58,402 bases of DNA from a virus: positions 1-58,402 of the IMG/VR virus record IMGVR_UViG_3300035701_000037. One strand, given 5' to 3'. Position 1 is the first letter of the stretch; each line of letters starts with the position of its first letter. Position numbers and translations under genes: made by a program. The notes beneath the pieces were generated by a model. It was given only the letters and a program-made list of their open reading frames with translations, was not told the DNA's origin and did no database searches. Positions 33,197-40,405 of the stretch are shown in pieces.

Positions 33197-33480
33197 CCAG
33201 GATCTTCCACAGCCGCGTTTACGGAGCGATCAACAAGCGGCGCCGCCGGGCATTGGGGCTGGTCGGGTTCAAACGCGAGCACGTCTGGAATCTCATGGCC
33301 CTCGAGGAGGTACACTTGCGGGCGCGGGCCGCGGCTGCGGCCTACCGGATGCTCCCCTGCTGGCGGCGGGCCCTGATACGGATCAGTCGGTTGTGGCCCA
33401 TGCTGGTGCGTTTTCTGCTGAGCCGGCGGCCCGTGTGGAAGTTGTTCGGGCGAAGGCCACGAGGAAACCAGCGAGGTTGA
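33193..33480 (+). CDS. small basic protein, unknown
   Basis: 95 residues from GTG 33193 (GTGA overlap). Very basic with helical stretches (INKRRRRALGLVGFKREHVWNL) and a hydrophobic middle (RISRLWPMLVRFLL). It could bind DNA or a membrane; no family recognised. Ten bases before the head morphogenesis ATG. Confidence 0.5.
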   Translation: MTRIFHSRVYGAINKRRRRALGLVGFKREHVWNLMALEEVHLRARAAAAAYRMLPCWRRALIRISRLWPMLVRFLLSRRPVWKLFGRRPRGNQRG

Positions 33481-33489
33481 GAGGCCTCG

Positions 33490-35655
33490 ATGCCCAAACT
33501 GATATCGGCCAGTCGCGCTCAAGAATTCAGACGGGCCTTCGATGGGCAGATCGGCGACCTGGCGGCGCTCTACCGCAATGCGGCTGCCGATGCACTCGAC
33601 GTGCTCACCAGGGCTGCCTCGACAGTTGCCTCGCGCCAGCGGGCTCTCGCACTCTTGCGGCAGTACGAGACCATGCTCGCGGAAATGAACGATGAGGCCG
33701 CGCTCTGGATTCACCTCAACGTCCCGGAAGCCTATGACGCGGGGGTCACCATTGCCGAGGAGGGGATCGGCAATATCCAGCGCGCCGGAATCAATCTGCG
33801 TCCCGGGCGCCGGCGGGCAGTGGCGCTCCGGGAGCGGGACGTCTTCTCGCGAGTCCACCAGGAGGCGGCCCAAGCGATTGCCGCGGCGATGGTTGACCGC
33901 ATGAGTGCGGCGGTGCTGGAGATCGGCCGGCGCGTGGACGATGTCTTCCGGCAAGAGGGGATGGTGGCGGTGGCGCGGGGGATCGCGGCCGGCAGGGCAC
34001 GGGTCGAGGTTAGCCGCGAGATTAAGGATCGGCTGATCCAGGCCGGGCAACCAGTCTTCCGGGATCGGCTCGGCCGCATCTGGACCCTCGACCGATACTC
34101 GGAGATGGTCGCTCGCACAACTACGCGTGAAGCGATGACCCAGGGGACGATCAATCGGCTGCGCCAGGAGGATATCCTGCTGGCGCGAGTCTCCTCTCAT
34201 CCGTGCGAAGATTTCTGTTGTGCGCCGGGTACGCGAGTGCTAACATCCGCGGGCTGGCATCGCATCGAGACTATTCAGGAGGGCGACCTGGTGATGACGC
34301 ACCAGGGCCGATGGCGCGCCGTGACAACCGTCATGCGGCGGCACTATAAGGGGCCCCTCATTGAGATCGGCGGGCTACGGGTCACGCCAGACCATCGGGT
34401 TTTGACCCGACGGGGATGGATGAAAGCGGGCGCACTACTGGGCCGGGACCAGATCGTGCTCCTTAAGGCCGTTGAGGACCGCGGTCGGCAATGTGCGGGG
34501 GTCTTTGCCCGATGCAATGCGGAGGACCTGATAGCCCAAGGCGCGGAGGTTGGCATCCCGAACACCATCTCTCTCAGCGCGCCGCTTGGCCTTGTGCCAG
34601 CCGCCGCCGTCGATCTCAACGATCAAATTAGCCCCGGGGAAGAAGAAATCAGCCACATACGCCTCGATGGGTTGTTGGAAGATATAGGGGATGCTGCGAC
34701 GGTCGAGTTCGGTTATCACCGCACGCTCGATCGCGGATGGATTTCGGCGGTAGGCCGCCGCGTTGCTCGTGGCCCTTCTGCTTCGGGTGACCGGATTCCG
34801 CGCGAGATTTCTCGCGCGCAATCGTCTGCCTGCCTCGGCATGCCATCGGCTACGATCCGGATGGTTGGGATCAGTGAAGCCCTTGGGGGCAAGGCCTCCG
34901 GTTGGCTTGGCCTTGATGCCATAGCGCGGCAGCCATCTCCGGGACAAGTGGGCATTGTAGGAGCGGCTGCGGCCCAATTCCTGCGCGATGTCAGCAAGAT
35001 TGGCTCCTTCTGCGACGCGGCGGCGGAGAAACTGCTCCAGTGGCTCTCCGAGGCGATCGCTGAACTTCTTTTCGGTCCCGCGCATCCGCAGCTCGCCGAA
35101 GCACTTGGAGGAACATGTCTGGGAGCGACCGCAGGCTTTGATAAGGGAGGGAAAAGAATCGGCAGCCTGGCCGCACACCGGGCAGATGGTCTTCATGCGC
35201 GGAGTATAGACGGTTCTGGCAGTTCGCGCAATAACTACCGCGGCCCCGTCTGGAATCTATCCGTGGCAGGCGATGAGAGCTACGTGGCGGAGGGGATTGT
35301 AGTCCACAACTGCATCTACTTCGAGGGCATGATTGTAAACATCGGCTCGAAGCCTCACCCGGTCTATCCAGACATCTCCGCGATCGGCGGCGGCCCGCCG
35401 TTCCACCCCCAGTGCACTCACGTGTTGGAGCCCTTCGTCGAACGACTGGCATCGCGCGAGGAGCGACAGCAGGGCAAGGCCGCACCGAAGGTGCTGATAC
35501 CGGCAGGCAGGTCGAGAGAGCAGCAATTCGGCCTTCTTCAGCGCCGGTTCACGAAGCAGTTCCCCGATCGAGCGCGAGAGGAAGGCAAGCGATTGCGCAC
35601 CGAGGGTGCGCGGGCTCAGGCGCGGCAAGAGCGGGCGGCGGCGCGGGCGCGGTAA
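33490..35655 (+). CDS. Mu gpF/SPP1 gp7-like head morphogenesis protein, precursor with intein
   Basis: 721 residues precursor. Extein residues 1-243 and 608-721 form the Mu F-like head protein (TTREAMTQGTINRLRQEDI, then HPCEDFC | CIYFEGMIV and CTHVLEP), which helps build the prohead next to the portal. Residues 244-607 are an intein starting at a Cys and ending VVHN before Cys 608. The splice junction is inside the Cys/His-rich zinc-like core (HPC...C, C, CTH), so the protein is probably inactive until spliced. The C-terminus is Arg/Ala-rich. ATG has gagaggcctcg upstream. Confidence 0.85.
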   Translation: MPKLISASRAQEFRRAFDGQIGDLAALYRNAAADALDVLTRAASTVASRQRALALLRQYETMLAEMNDEAALWIHLNVPEAYDAGVTIAEEGIGNIQRAGINLRPGRRRAVALRERDVFSRVHQEAAQAIAAAMVDRMSAAVLEIGRRVDDVFRQEGMVAVARGIAAGRARVEVSREIKDRLIQAGQPVFRDRLGRIWTLDRYSEMVARTTTREAMTQGTINRLRQEDILLARVSSHPCEDFCCAPGTRVLTSAGWHRIETIQEGDLVMTHQGRWRAVTTVMRRHYKGPLIEIGGLRVTPDHRVLTRRGWMKAGALLGRDQIVLLKAVEDRGRQCAGVFARCNAEDLIAQGAEVGIPNTISLSAPLGLVPAAAVDLNDQISPGEEEISHIRLDGLLEDIGDAATVEFGYHRTLDRGWISAVGRRVARGPSASGDRIPREISRAQSSACLGMPSATIRMVGISEALGGKASGWLGLDAIARQPSPGQVGIVGAAAAQFLRDVSKIGSFCDAAAEKLLQWLSEAIAELLFGPAHPQLAEALGGTCLGATAGFDKGGKRIGSLAAHRADGLHARSIDGSGSSRNNYRGPVWNLSVAGDESYVAEGIVVHNCIYFEGMIVNIGSKPHPVYPDISAIGGGPPFHPQCTHVLEPFVERLASREERQQGKAAPKVLIPAGRSREQQFGLLQRRFTKQFPDRAREEGKRLRTEGARAQARQERAAARAR
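34435..35196 (-). CDS. zinc-finger/HTH/Vsr-like (EDxHD) homing endonuclease nested antisense in intein
   Basis: 253 residues. Zinc finger CPVC (5-8) with TCSSKC (C28, C32); HTH-like LADIAQELGRSRSYNAHL (67-84); a basic NUMOD-like linker (110-150); then a PD-(D/E)xK nuclease of the Vsr/DUF559 type: E157 (SAIERAV), D183 (VADFFF), E194 and D196 (VEIDGGGWH), H201 and D210. This is the domain seen with fractured split inteins. ATG is six bases after a TATACT -10 box, so the mRNA is probably leaderless. Codons are in register with the intein codons on the other strand. Its last ten codons overlap the Hint segment LLGRDQIVLL. Confidence 0.88.
   Translation of the reverse strand: MKTICPVCGQAADSFPSLIKACGRSQTCSSKCFGELRMRGTEKKFSDRLGEPLEQFLRRRVAEGANLADIAQELGRSRSYNAHLSRRWLPRYGIKAKPTGGLAPKGFTDPNHPDRSRWHAEAGRRLRARNLARNPVTRSRRATSNAAAYRRNPSAIERAVITELDRRSIPYIFQQPIEAYVADFFFPGANLIVEIDGGGWHKAKRRAERDGVRDANLRALGYQVLRIASGKDPRTLPTAVLNGLKEHDLVPAQ
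35203..35231 (-). promoter_or_regulatory. promoter of antisense endonuclease gene
   Basis: On the minus strand TTGCGC (35231-35226), 17-base spacer, TATACT (35208-35203), then six bases and ATG. Transcription would start at or next to the A of the ATG, giving a leaderless message. It lies within the sense-strand C-terminal intein region. Confidence 0.65.
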
Positions 35656-35675
35656 CAAAAATCCGCCTGGGGGGA

Positions 35676-35703
35676 TTGACGGGCGCTGAAATTGGGATAC
35701 AAT
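35676..35703 (+). promoter_or_regulatory. sigma70-type promoter of leader RNA B
   Basis: TTGACG (35676-35681), 16-base spacer, TACAAT (35698-35703), in the gap after the head morphogenesis gene. Transcription would start near 35710. Confidence 0.75.
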
Positions 35704-35709
35704 AGGTAG

Positions 35710-35840
35710 GTAAGCCTGGACGGGGCCATCGTGACAACTGAATAAGCCGCCTGCCGGCGTTGTGATGACGAGGCAGGCATCTCGCGACTCTTGCAATCAT
35801 CGAGGGTCATGGGATGCCTGCCTCTTTCTTTTTGGCAGGC
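35710..35840 (+). promoter_or_regulatory. leader RNA B: four-segment attenuator-like leader before scaffold/capsid genes
   Basis: ACAACTGAATA at 35734-35744 as in leader A. Four mutually complementary segments follow: gcctgcc (35749-35755), ggcaggc (35772-35778), gcctgcc (35816-35822) and ggcaggc (35834-35840). 1:2 and 3:4 pairing would prevent terminator 2:3, the logic of trp-type attenuators. The 22-base core at 35753-35774 is nearly the same as in leader A. The short reading frame GTG ACA ACT GAA TAA (35731) is present here but not in leader A, so a leader peptide is not the shared feature. Confidence 0.65.
35771..35833 (+). terminator. intrinsic terminator in leader B
   Basis: aggcaggcatc (35771-35781) pairs perfectly with gatgcctgcct (35813-35823), followed by ctttcttttt (35824-35833). 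It lies 48 bases before the ATG at 35882. Confidence 0.82.
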
Positions 35841-35881
35841 GCAGGAGCGGGCGGCAATCACGAAGCCAACCGAGATCGACG

Positions 35882-36064
35882 ATGCCGGTTCACGAAGTCT
35901 CTGGCGGGTGGCAATGGGGCAAGCATGGCAAGGTCTACCCCACTAAAGCCCAAGCCGAGGAGCAAGGCCGAGCGGCCTTTGCTTCGGGATATCGAGGGCA
36001 ACGTGCAGGGCGTGTGCGAAAGGCCACGCGCCGGTTCAAAGCCGGCCGGCGCCCGGGGAGATAA
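35882..36064 (+). CDS. small basic conserved phage protein
   Basis: 60 residues. MPVHEVSGGWQWGKHGKVYP followed by TKAQAEEQGRAAFASGY is a well-known short phage motif (basic Trp/Lys-rich start, then a KAQAEKQ helix) usually coded near capsid or scaffold genes; function unknown. The C-terminal 20 residues are Arg/Lys-rich. First gene after leader B. Confidence 0.7.
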   Translation: MPVHEVSGGWQWGKHGKVYPTKAQAEEQGRAAFASGYRGQRAGRVRKATRRFKAGRRPGR

Positions 36065-36070
36065 GGGCTA

Positions 36071-36433
36071 ATGGCAGACATCAAGATTGACAATCAGACC
36101 TTTGTGAGTGGCGGATACGGGCCCGGAGAGAGAGCCGACTTGGGGGAGAAGCTGGCCGAGGCAGGGGACGCGGCGGCGATTCGCGAGGCCTTCCTCTACG
36201 TGCCGGACCTCGAGAACCGCAGCGAATGGGGCGGACCTCATCACGAGCTGAGGGGCGATACGCTGGTTGTAAACCGGACGGCAGTTCATGCGAGGCTGGG
36301 CGAATTGCACGGGGCCCGGCATGCCGGCGGTCCGGACTGGCCGCGCGCAGCGAAGATCGCCGCCCTTGCCCATCTACGCAAGCATTATACAGCCATGGAT
36401 GAGGAGATCCCCCCAAAGCCATCGGGCGACTGA
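36071..36433 (+). CDS. prohead-associated protein, paralog 1
   Basis: 120 residues. Residues 40-110 contain the pattern often found attached to or near prohead proteases: GGPHHELRGDTLVVNRTAVHARLGEL, then a helix of Ala/Leu ending in IPPK. The next gene is the same length and shares GLHHEVVDDELLLNRQAIYAAM. Probably capsid-assembly proteins; no protease motif. Confidence 0.6.
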   Translation: MADIKIDNQTFVSGGYGPGERADLGEKLAEAGDAAAIREAFLYVPDLENRSEWGGPHHELRGDTLVVNRTAVHARLGELHGARHAGGPDWPRAAKIAALAHLRKHYTAMDEEIPPKPSGD

Positions 36434-36443
36434 GGGGCACCAC

Positions 36444-36806
36444 ATGCGCATCAACAACAGCCGGATTTCGGATTTGCCGTGGAACGACGAGGCCATCTTC
36501 GGAGCGGAGCAAGCCCTGGCCGATGCACCCGCCAAGATCCTCGCCGAGGCCTATTGCCACGTGGGCAAGGATGGGCAGCGACTTGGTCTGCACCATGAGG
36601 TCGTGGACGATGAACTGCTTCTGAACCGGCAGGCCATCTATGCAGCGATGAGTCTGTTCCAGGGGCAGCAGGTGCCCACGGTCGGAGGTCTCTCTAGCCA
36701 GGGAGAGGCGACGAGTCCGCAACCGATGCTTGGCATTGCGCGGGCGGACCGCATCAAAGCCCTCGAGCACCTGAGCGAGCATCTAGAGGATTTGCAACAG
36801 AGTTAG
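36444..36806 (+). CDS. prohead-associated protein, paralog 2
   Basis: 120 residues, ATG with tgaggggcacc. Paralog of the preceding gene (EAYCHVGKDGQRLGLHHE, NRQAIYAAM, ALEHLSEHLEDL). Tandem duplication with strong divergence. Role probably in head assembly by position. Confidence 0.6.
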   Translation: MRINNSRISDLPWNDEAIFGAEQALADAPAKILAEAYCHVGKDGQRLGLHHEVVDDELLLNRQAIYAAMSLFQGQQVPTVGGLSSQGEATSPQPMLGIARADRIKALEHLSEHLEDLQQS

Positions 36807-36813
36807 GGATTCG

Positions 36814-36829
36814 CCCCGGGCAACCGGGG
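36814..36829 (+). promoter_or_regulatory. GCAA-tetraloop hairpin before scaffold gene
   Basis: CCCCGG-GCAA-CCGGGG, 6-bp stem with a GNRA loop, seven bases after the preceding stop, in the 100-base leader of the scaffold gene. No T run; likely RNA processing or stability. Confidence 0.4.
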
Positions 36830-36906
36830 TTACCAGACGCATCCGGCGAGCGGTGAATCACCGGGAGACGCCGACGGGCGGTCAACCACGGGAGGAGACC
36901 AGGATC

Positions 36907-37620
36907 ATGGCTAAGACACCAGAGGAAATCGAAGCGGAACGCAAGGCGCAGGAAGCTGCAGACGAAGCCAAGCGAAAAGCCGATGAAGAAGAGGCGAAAC
37001 GCAAGGCCGATGCTGCGGCCGCAGCCAGCGTTGCAGACAAGGGCGGCTTCAAGGTCACCCTAACTGACGTCCAGCGCAAAGCCCTGCTCGAGGGCAAGCC
37101 GCTCGAGTTGTCGGATGAGCAGTATACCGGCGGCGTCCGAGACCAGGTGGAGAAGGAGAGGCGGTCACGCAGGGCGGCTGAAAAACAGCTGGCCGATATC
37201 GCCAAGCAGCGGGAAGAGGAAGAGAAAAAGGCTCTCGTCGAGCAGGAGAAGTACAAGGAGCTCTACGAGAAGGAAGCGGCGGGCCACAAGACCACTCAGG
37301 ACGCTCGAAATGCCGACGCGATCCGGAGCGCTTTTCTGGTGGCTGCTGTGAGGGCCGGCGTCGTGGACGTGGACCTCGCATTCCTCGCTGCCAAGGCATC
37401 TCCCCTGTTCGCGAAGATCAGCCTCGATGACAATGGCGCCGTCACCGGCGTCAATGAAGTGCTTGAAGACCTCGTCAAGCAGAAGCCTTTCCTGGTTTCC
37501 CAGCAGCGGCAAACGGTAGGCGGGCCGAGCAATCCCAACACAGGGGAATTGCCGGCCCCGAAGACGCTCGCCGAGGCCGGGGACCAACTTGAGTCGAGAA
37601 TGAAGACCGGGCAGGTCTGA
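36907..37620 (+). CDS. scaffolding protein
   Basis: 237 residues, ATG after gggaggagacc. Highly charged Ala/Glu/Lys coiled coil (KRKADEEEAKRKADAAAA; QVEKERRSRRAAEKQLADI), a helical middle and a C-terminal segment (TLAEAGDQLESRMKTGQV) like the capsid-binding end of phage scaffolds. It precedes the major capsid gene by 43 bases. It would template prohead assembly and leave before packaging. Confidence 0.85.
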   Translation: MAKTPEEIEAERKAQEAADEAKRKADEEEAKRKADAAAAASVADKGGFKVTLTDVQRKALLEGKPLELSDEQYTGGVRDQVEKERRSRRAAEKQLADIAKQREEEEKKALVEQEKYKELYEKEAAGHKTTQDARNADAIRSAFLVAAVRAGVVDVDLAFLAAKASPLFAKISLDDNGAVTGVNEVLEDLVKQKPFLVSQQRQTVGGPSNPNTGELPAPKTLAEAGDQLESRMKTGQV

Positions 37621-37663
37621 CCGGCCGAGTCCAAGCGGCGAGCCAAATTGAAGGAGGATCGAA

Positions 37664-38647
37664 ATGGCGGCGACGCTTATCACGCTGGCGGAGCTCATCG
37701 TAAAGCTCTATGCCGGCCCGTGGGTCGACGCGCTACAGAAGGAGACCTTCCTGCTCGTCCGCCTGGGTGAGCGGGGCAATGTGAAGACCGGCCGAGGCAA
37801 TGGGATCCGTTGGCCCGTTCGATATGCGGGGAACTCGGCAGTGGGATCGTATGGCGAGGGCGACGCGGCCGGCGGCGCTGGCAACCAGTCCGCCAAGGAG
37901 GCATTCCTTGGCTGGAAGTTCCAGAAGGCCGAGATCTCCATCGGCGGGCCTTCCTTGGCAGTCGGCGCGCAGGGCGGGATGGTAGTTGATCCGCTCCGCT
38001 TTGAGTTGGACAACGGCCTGCTGGACATGCGGGCTGCGATCAATACGCAGATCATGGGTGATGGGACGGGCAACAGCGGCAAGGATTTGACCGGCCTGCT
38101 GGCAGCCCTGGCCGACACCGGGACCTACGCGGGACTTGACCGCGGCAGTTACACCTGGTGGAAGGCATATGTCAATGCGAACGGCGGCACGCCGCGCAAC
38201 CTGACTGAAGCGCTGATGCGCGACGTGAAAAAGACAATGGAGAGCAGAGGCGGCACGCTCACGGCGATCTATGCCGGGGCAAACCAGTGGTACGCCTACG
38301 GCGACCTCTTGCGGGCCGAACGGCGGCAACAGGATCCGCAGACCCTGACCGGCGGCTACCAGGCCCTTGACTTCGAGGGGACCCCGCTCATCAAGGTACC
38401 GGGGTACGTCCAGACGAGGATGGAGTTCGTTGACGAGCGGCTGATCGAGTACCACATGCTCCCGGTCACCAGCGAGAACACGGCGATAGCCGGGCTGCGC
38501 ACAGTGGCCGCGGTCCCGGGCATGCCGGGGTTCGGCATCCTGGTGCTTGGCGCAACCAAGGATGCAGCCGACTTCCAGGTGATCCACTACAGCCAACTCG
38601 TGGTGCGCAATCCCTACCGGATGGGCGTGCTGAAGGACCTGGCCTAA
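37664..38647 (+). CDS. major capsid protein (HK97-fold)
   Basis: 327 residues, ATG with aaggagg. Phage capsid features: helical start LAELIVKLYAGPWVDALQ, a glycine-rich E-loop region (GNGIRWPVRYAGNSAVGSYG), DPLRFELDNGLLDMRAAINT and the P-domain end QVIHYSQLVVRNPYRMG. No cleaved delta domain, consistent with a separate scaffold. The region 38514-38570 (PGMPGFGILVLGATKDAA) is copied at 16852-16908 in an early gene. Confidence 0.88.
   Translation: MAATLITLAELIVKLYAGPWVDALQKETFLLVRLGERGNVKTGRGNGIRWPVRYAGNSAVGSYGEGDAAGGAGNQSAKEAFLGWKFQKAEISIGGPSLAVGAQGGMVVDPLRFELDNGLLDMRAAINTQIMGDGTGNSGKDLTGLLAALADTGTYAGLDRGSYTWWKAYVNANGGTPRNLTEALMRDVKKTMESRGGTLTAIYAGANQWYAYGDLLRAERRQQDPQTLTGGYQALDFEGTPLIKVPGYVQTRMEFVDERLIEYHMLPVTSENTAIAGLRTVAAVPGMPGFGILVLGATKDAADFQVIHYSQLVVRNPYRMGVLKDLA
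38514..38570 (+). repeat. 57-bp segment duplicated at 16852-16908
   Basis: 55 of 57 bases match the end of the zinc-finger gene 16695-16928, read in the same frame. The capsid copy is in a typical place for the fold, so it is the likely source. Confidence 0.9.
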
Positions 38648-38672
38648 CCGGGACAAGGAGGAAAAGAGCGAT

Positions 38673-39959
38673 ATGGCAATCACTGACGCTCAAATCGAGC
38701 TTCTCAAGAAGATCTGCCCAGGCCTGAGAGAGATTGATGCCGGCGCGCTGATACGAGCGGCGGAGTCCGGCGGAGTCAGCGAGGGCGCGGGCATCGATAT
38801 CACGGCCGGGGTCATCTCAGCCGACGTGGACGACACCACCGTCTCGGTGGGCGGCTCCGGCATTCAGGTGAAGGCGAAGGGCGTTGACACGGCCCAGTTG
38901 GCCGACGACGCCGTCGAAACGGGGCAGGTCGCTGATTTGGCGATTACCCTGGGGAAGTTGGCCGCTGCGGTCCAGAGCGCGATCGTGTCGAACGCGGTCG
39001 CAGCGCTGGCGGCAGCCCAGAAGATCATCCGCGGCCAGATCACGCTTGCCGGCGCGAACCCGACGACGGTCCAGATCGCCAGCTCTCCCAACAATGCGAC
39101 CTTGCTGGGGACCACCGGGCCGAGCTATCTCCTGACGGTGAACAACACCTTCATCGTCAACCCCAATGCGGTCGGCAACCAGACGTGGACCGTGGCGGGG
39201 ACGGCGGGCACATCGACGGGCACAACGGGCTGCTCGGAGGACATGTCGGCGGCTGCTGACAACAAACTGAAAGTCGCAGTTGATGGCGGCGCGGCTCAGG
39301 TCGCCACTTTCGACTGGACGGCCGGCGGCGGGTGCAACACCGGGGCCAAGATCGCGGCCCAGATGCAGACGGTCATCCGTGCCCTCGGTGGGGACTATGC
39401 GGCGGTCACGGTCGCCTTCTCGACCGACCACTACGTGGTGACCTCGGGCAACAAAGGGACGGCGAGCGTGGTGGTGATCACCGCGGCCGCCGACCACAAC
39501 TGCACCGAGGAACTGAAGCTCGGCGTTGCAGATGGCGGGAGTGAAGCCGCCGGCACCGGGGACGTACCGATCCTGGCGCGGGCAACCGCGGCGCAATGCG
39601 CGGCGAAGATCGCGGCGCTGCACGCCTCGCTGGCCAACACGGCGGCCGAAGGCAATCACATCCGCCTCAACGCCACGGGCTCCGGTGGGTCGAGCAGCCT
39701 GGTGGTCGGGAATGGGACGGAGAACACCGTCCTGGGCTTCACGAACACCCAGGCCGACTACGGAGACGTCGGGTTGGCAGCTGGTCATGCAATGGCGGAT
39801 GCCAACTACACCGTGGTCGTCACTCCACTCACCAACGATCCGGCTGCTGTGGACGTCATCAGCGTCTACAACAAGGCGGCCGGGTCCTTTGACATCTACG
39901 CCGAGACGGCGGTGGCCATTCCGGTCGAGATCATCGTTATCGGCGCGATCGCGAGTTAG
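38673..39959 (+). CDS. head decoration/fibre protein
   Basis: 428 residues, ATG after aaggagg. N-terminal helix (MAITDAQIELLKKICPG), a low-complexity beta/Ala-Gly-Thr part, and a repeated DMSAAADNKLKVAVDGGAA type domain (about 195-290) common in proteins encoded right after phage capsids. Likely attaches to the capsid surface as a decoration or head fibre. No catalytic motif. Confidence 0.65.
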   Translation: MAITDAQIELLKKICPGLREIDAGALIRAAESGGVSEGAGIDITAGVISADVDDTTVSVGGSGIQVKAKGVDTAQLADDAVETGQVADLAITLGKLAAAVQSAIVSNAVAALAAAQKIIRGQITLAGANPTTVQIASSPNNATLLGTTGPSYLLTVNNTFIVNPNAVGNQTWTVAGTAGTSTGTTGCSEDMSAAADNKLKVAVDGGAAQVATFDWTAGGGCNTGAKIAAQMQTVIRALGGDYAAVTVAFSTDHYVVTSGNKGTASVVVITAAADHNCTEELKLGVADGGSEAAGTGDVPILARATAAQCAAKIAALHASLANTAAEGNHIRLNATGSGGSSSLVVGNGTENTVLGFTNTQADYGDVGLAAGHAMADANYTVVVTPLTNDPAAVDVISVYNKAAGSFDIYAETAVAIPVEIIVIGAIAS

Positions 39960-40021
39960 AGAGTTTCAGGGGCCGGGTCCGGCCGGCCTCTGGATGAACA
40001 GTCCGAATAGAGGAGATTGAA

Positions 40022-40396
40022 GTGCCAGACGATTTCAAACCGATCGAGGATCCCAGGCAGGAGACACCCACGGCGGCCGCGGCACCGCGTGGCGCCAGGG
40101 GCGCAGAAGCGCCGACGCCGTTGGAGATCGGTGTGGCGCCGGGCGCGGCGCCGGCCGGCAACATGACCATCACCGAGATGATGGCCATGGATGAACCGCG
40201 GCGGACCGACATGCTGGAGAAAGCAGTCCAGGCCGGCGTAGTTGTAAACCTGCGCAGTCGCACCGACGCGGATGTGGTCCAGTCCTACGGGGAGTTCATC
40301 CTGAGGCTGGGGCGGAAGTCCAAGCCGTTCACGGCTGCCCATGCCCTGCACCTGCTGTGGTACCGGGGATCTGAGATCGAGGAAGTCCCGGAATAG
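40022..40396 (+). CDS. small head-region protein, unknown
   Basis: 124 residues from GTG 40022 (gaggagattga upstream). Disordered Pro/Ala-rich N-terminal half (residues 10-50) then a helical domain. By position between decoration and neck proteins it may be a head accessory. No family recognised. Confidence 0.55.
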   Translation: MPDDFKPIEDPRQETPTAAAAPRGARGAEAPTPLEIGVAPGAAPAGNMTITEMMAMDEPRRTDMLEKAVQAGVVVNLRSRTDADVVQSYGEFILRLGRKSKPFTAAHALHLLWYRGSEIEEVPE

Positions 40397-40405
40397 GGGG
40401 CGGCC

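Larger units (their letters stand above)
34219..35310 (+). other. intein in head morphogenesis protein (364 residues)
   Basis: Block A at the start: CAPGTRVLTSAGWHRIETIQ, then EGDLVM. Block B: GLRVTPDHRVL with the TxxH motif (T56, H59 of the intein). Blocks F/G: VWNLSVAGDESYVAEGIVVHN, ending H-N before Cys +1 (35311). These are the catalytic elements of protein splicing. The middle (about residues 73-325) has no LAGLIDADG or HNH motif in the sense frame. Instead it is covered by the minus-strand endonuclease gene 34435-35196. Sense codons stay open throughout, as splicing requires. Confidence 0.88.

Noticed and set aside
35731-35745. Leader peptide VTTE in leader B as cause of the conserved motif
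   Set aside because: In leader A the same 11-mer is not followed by a stop in that frame, so conservation is at RNA or DNA level.
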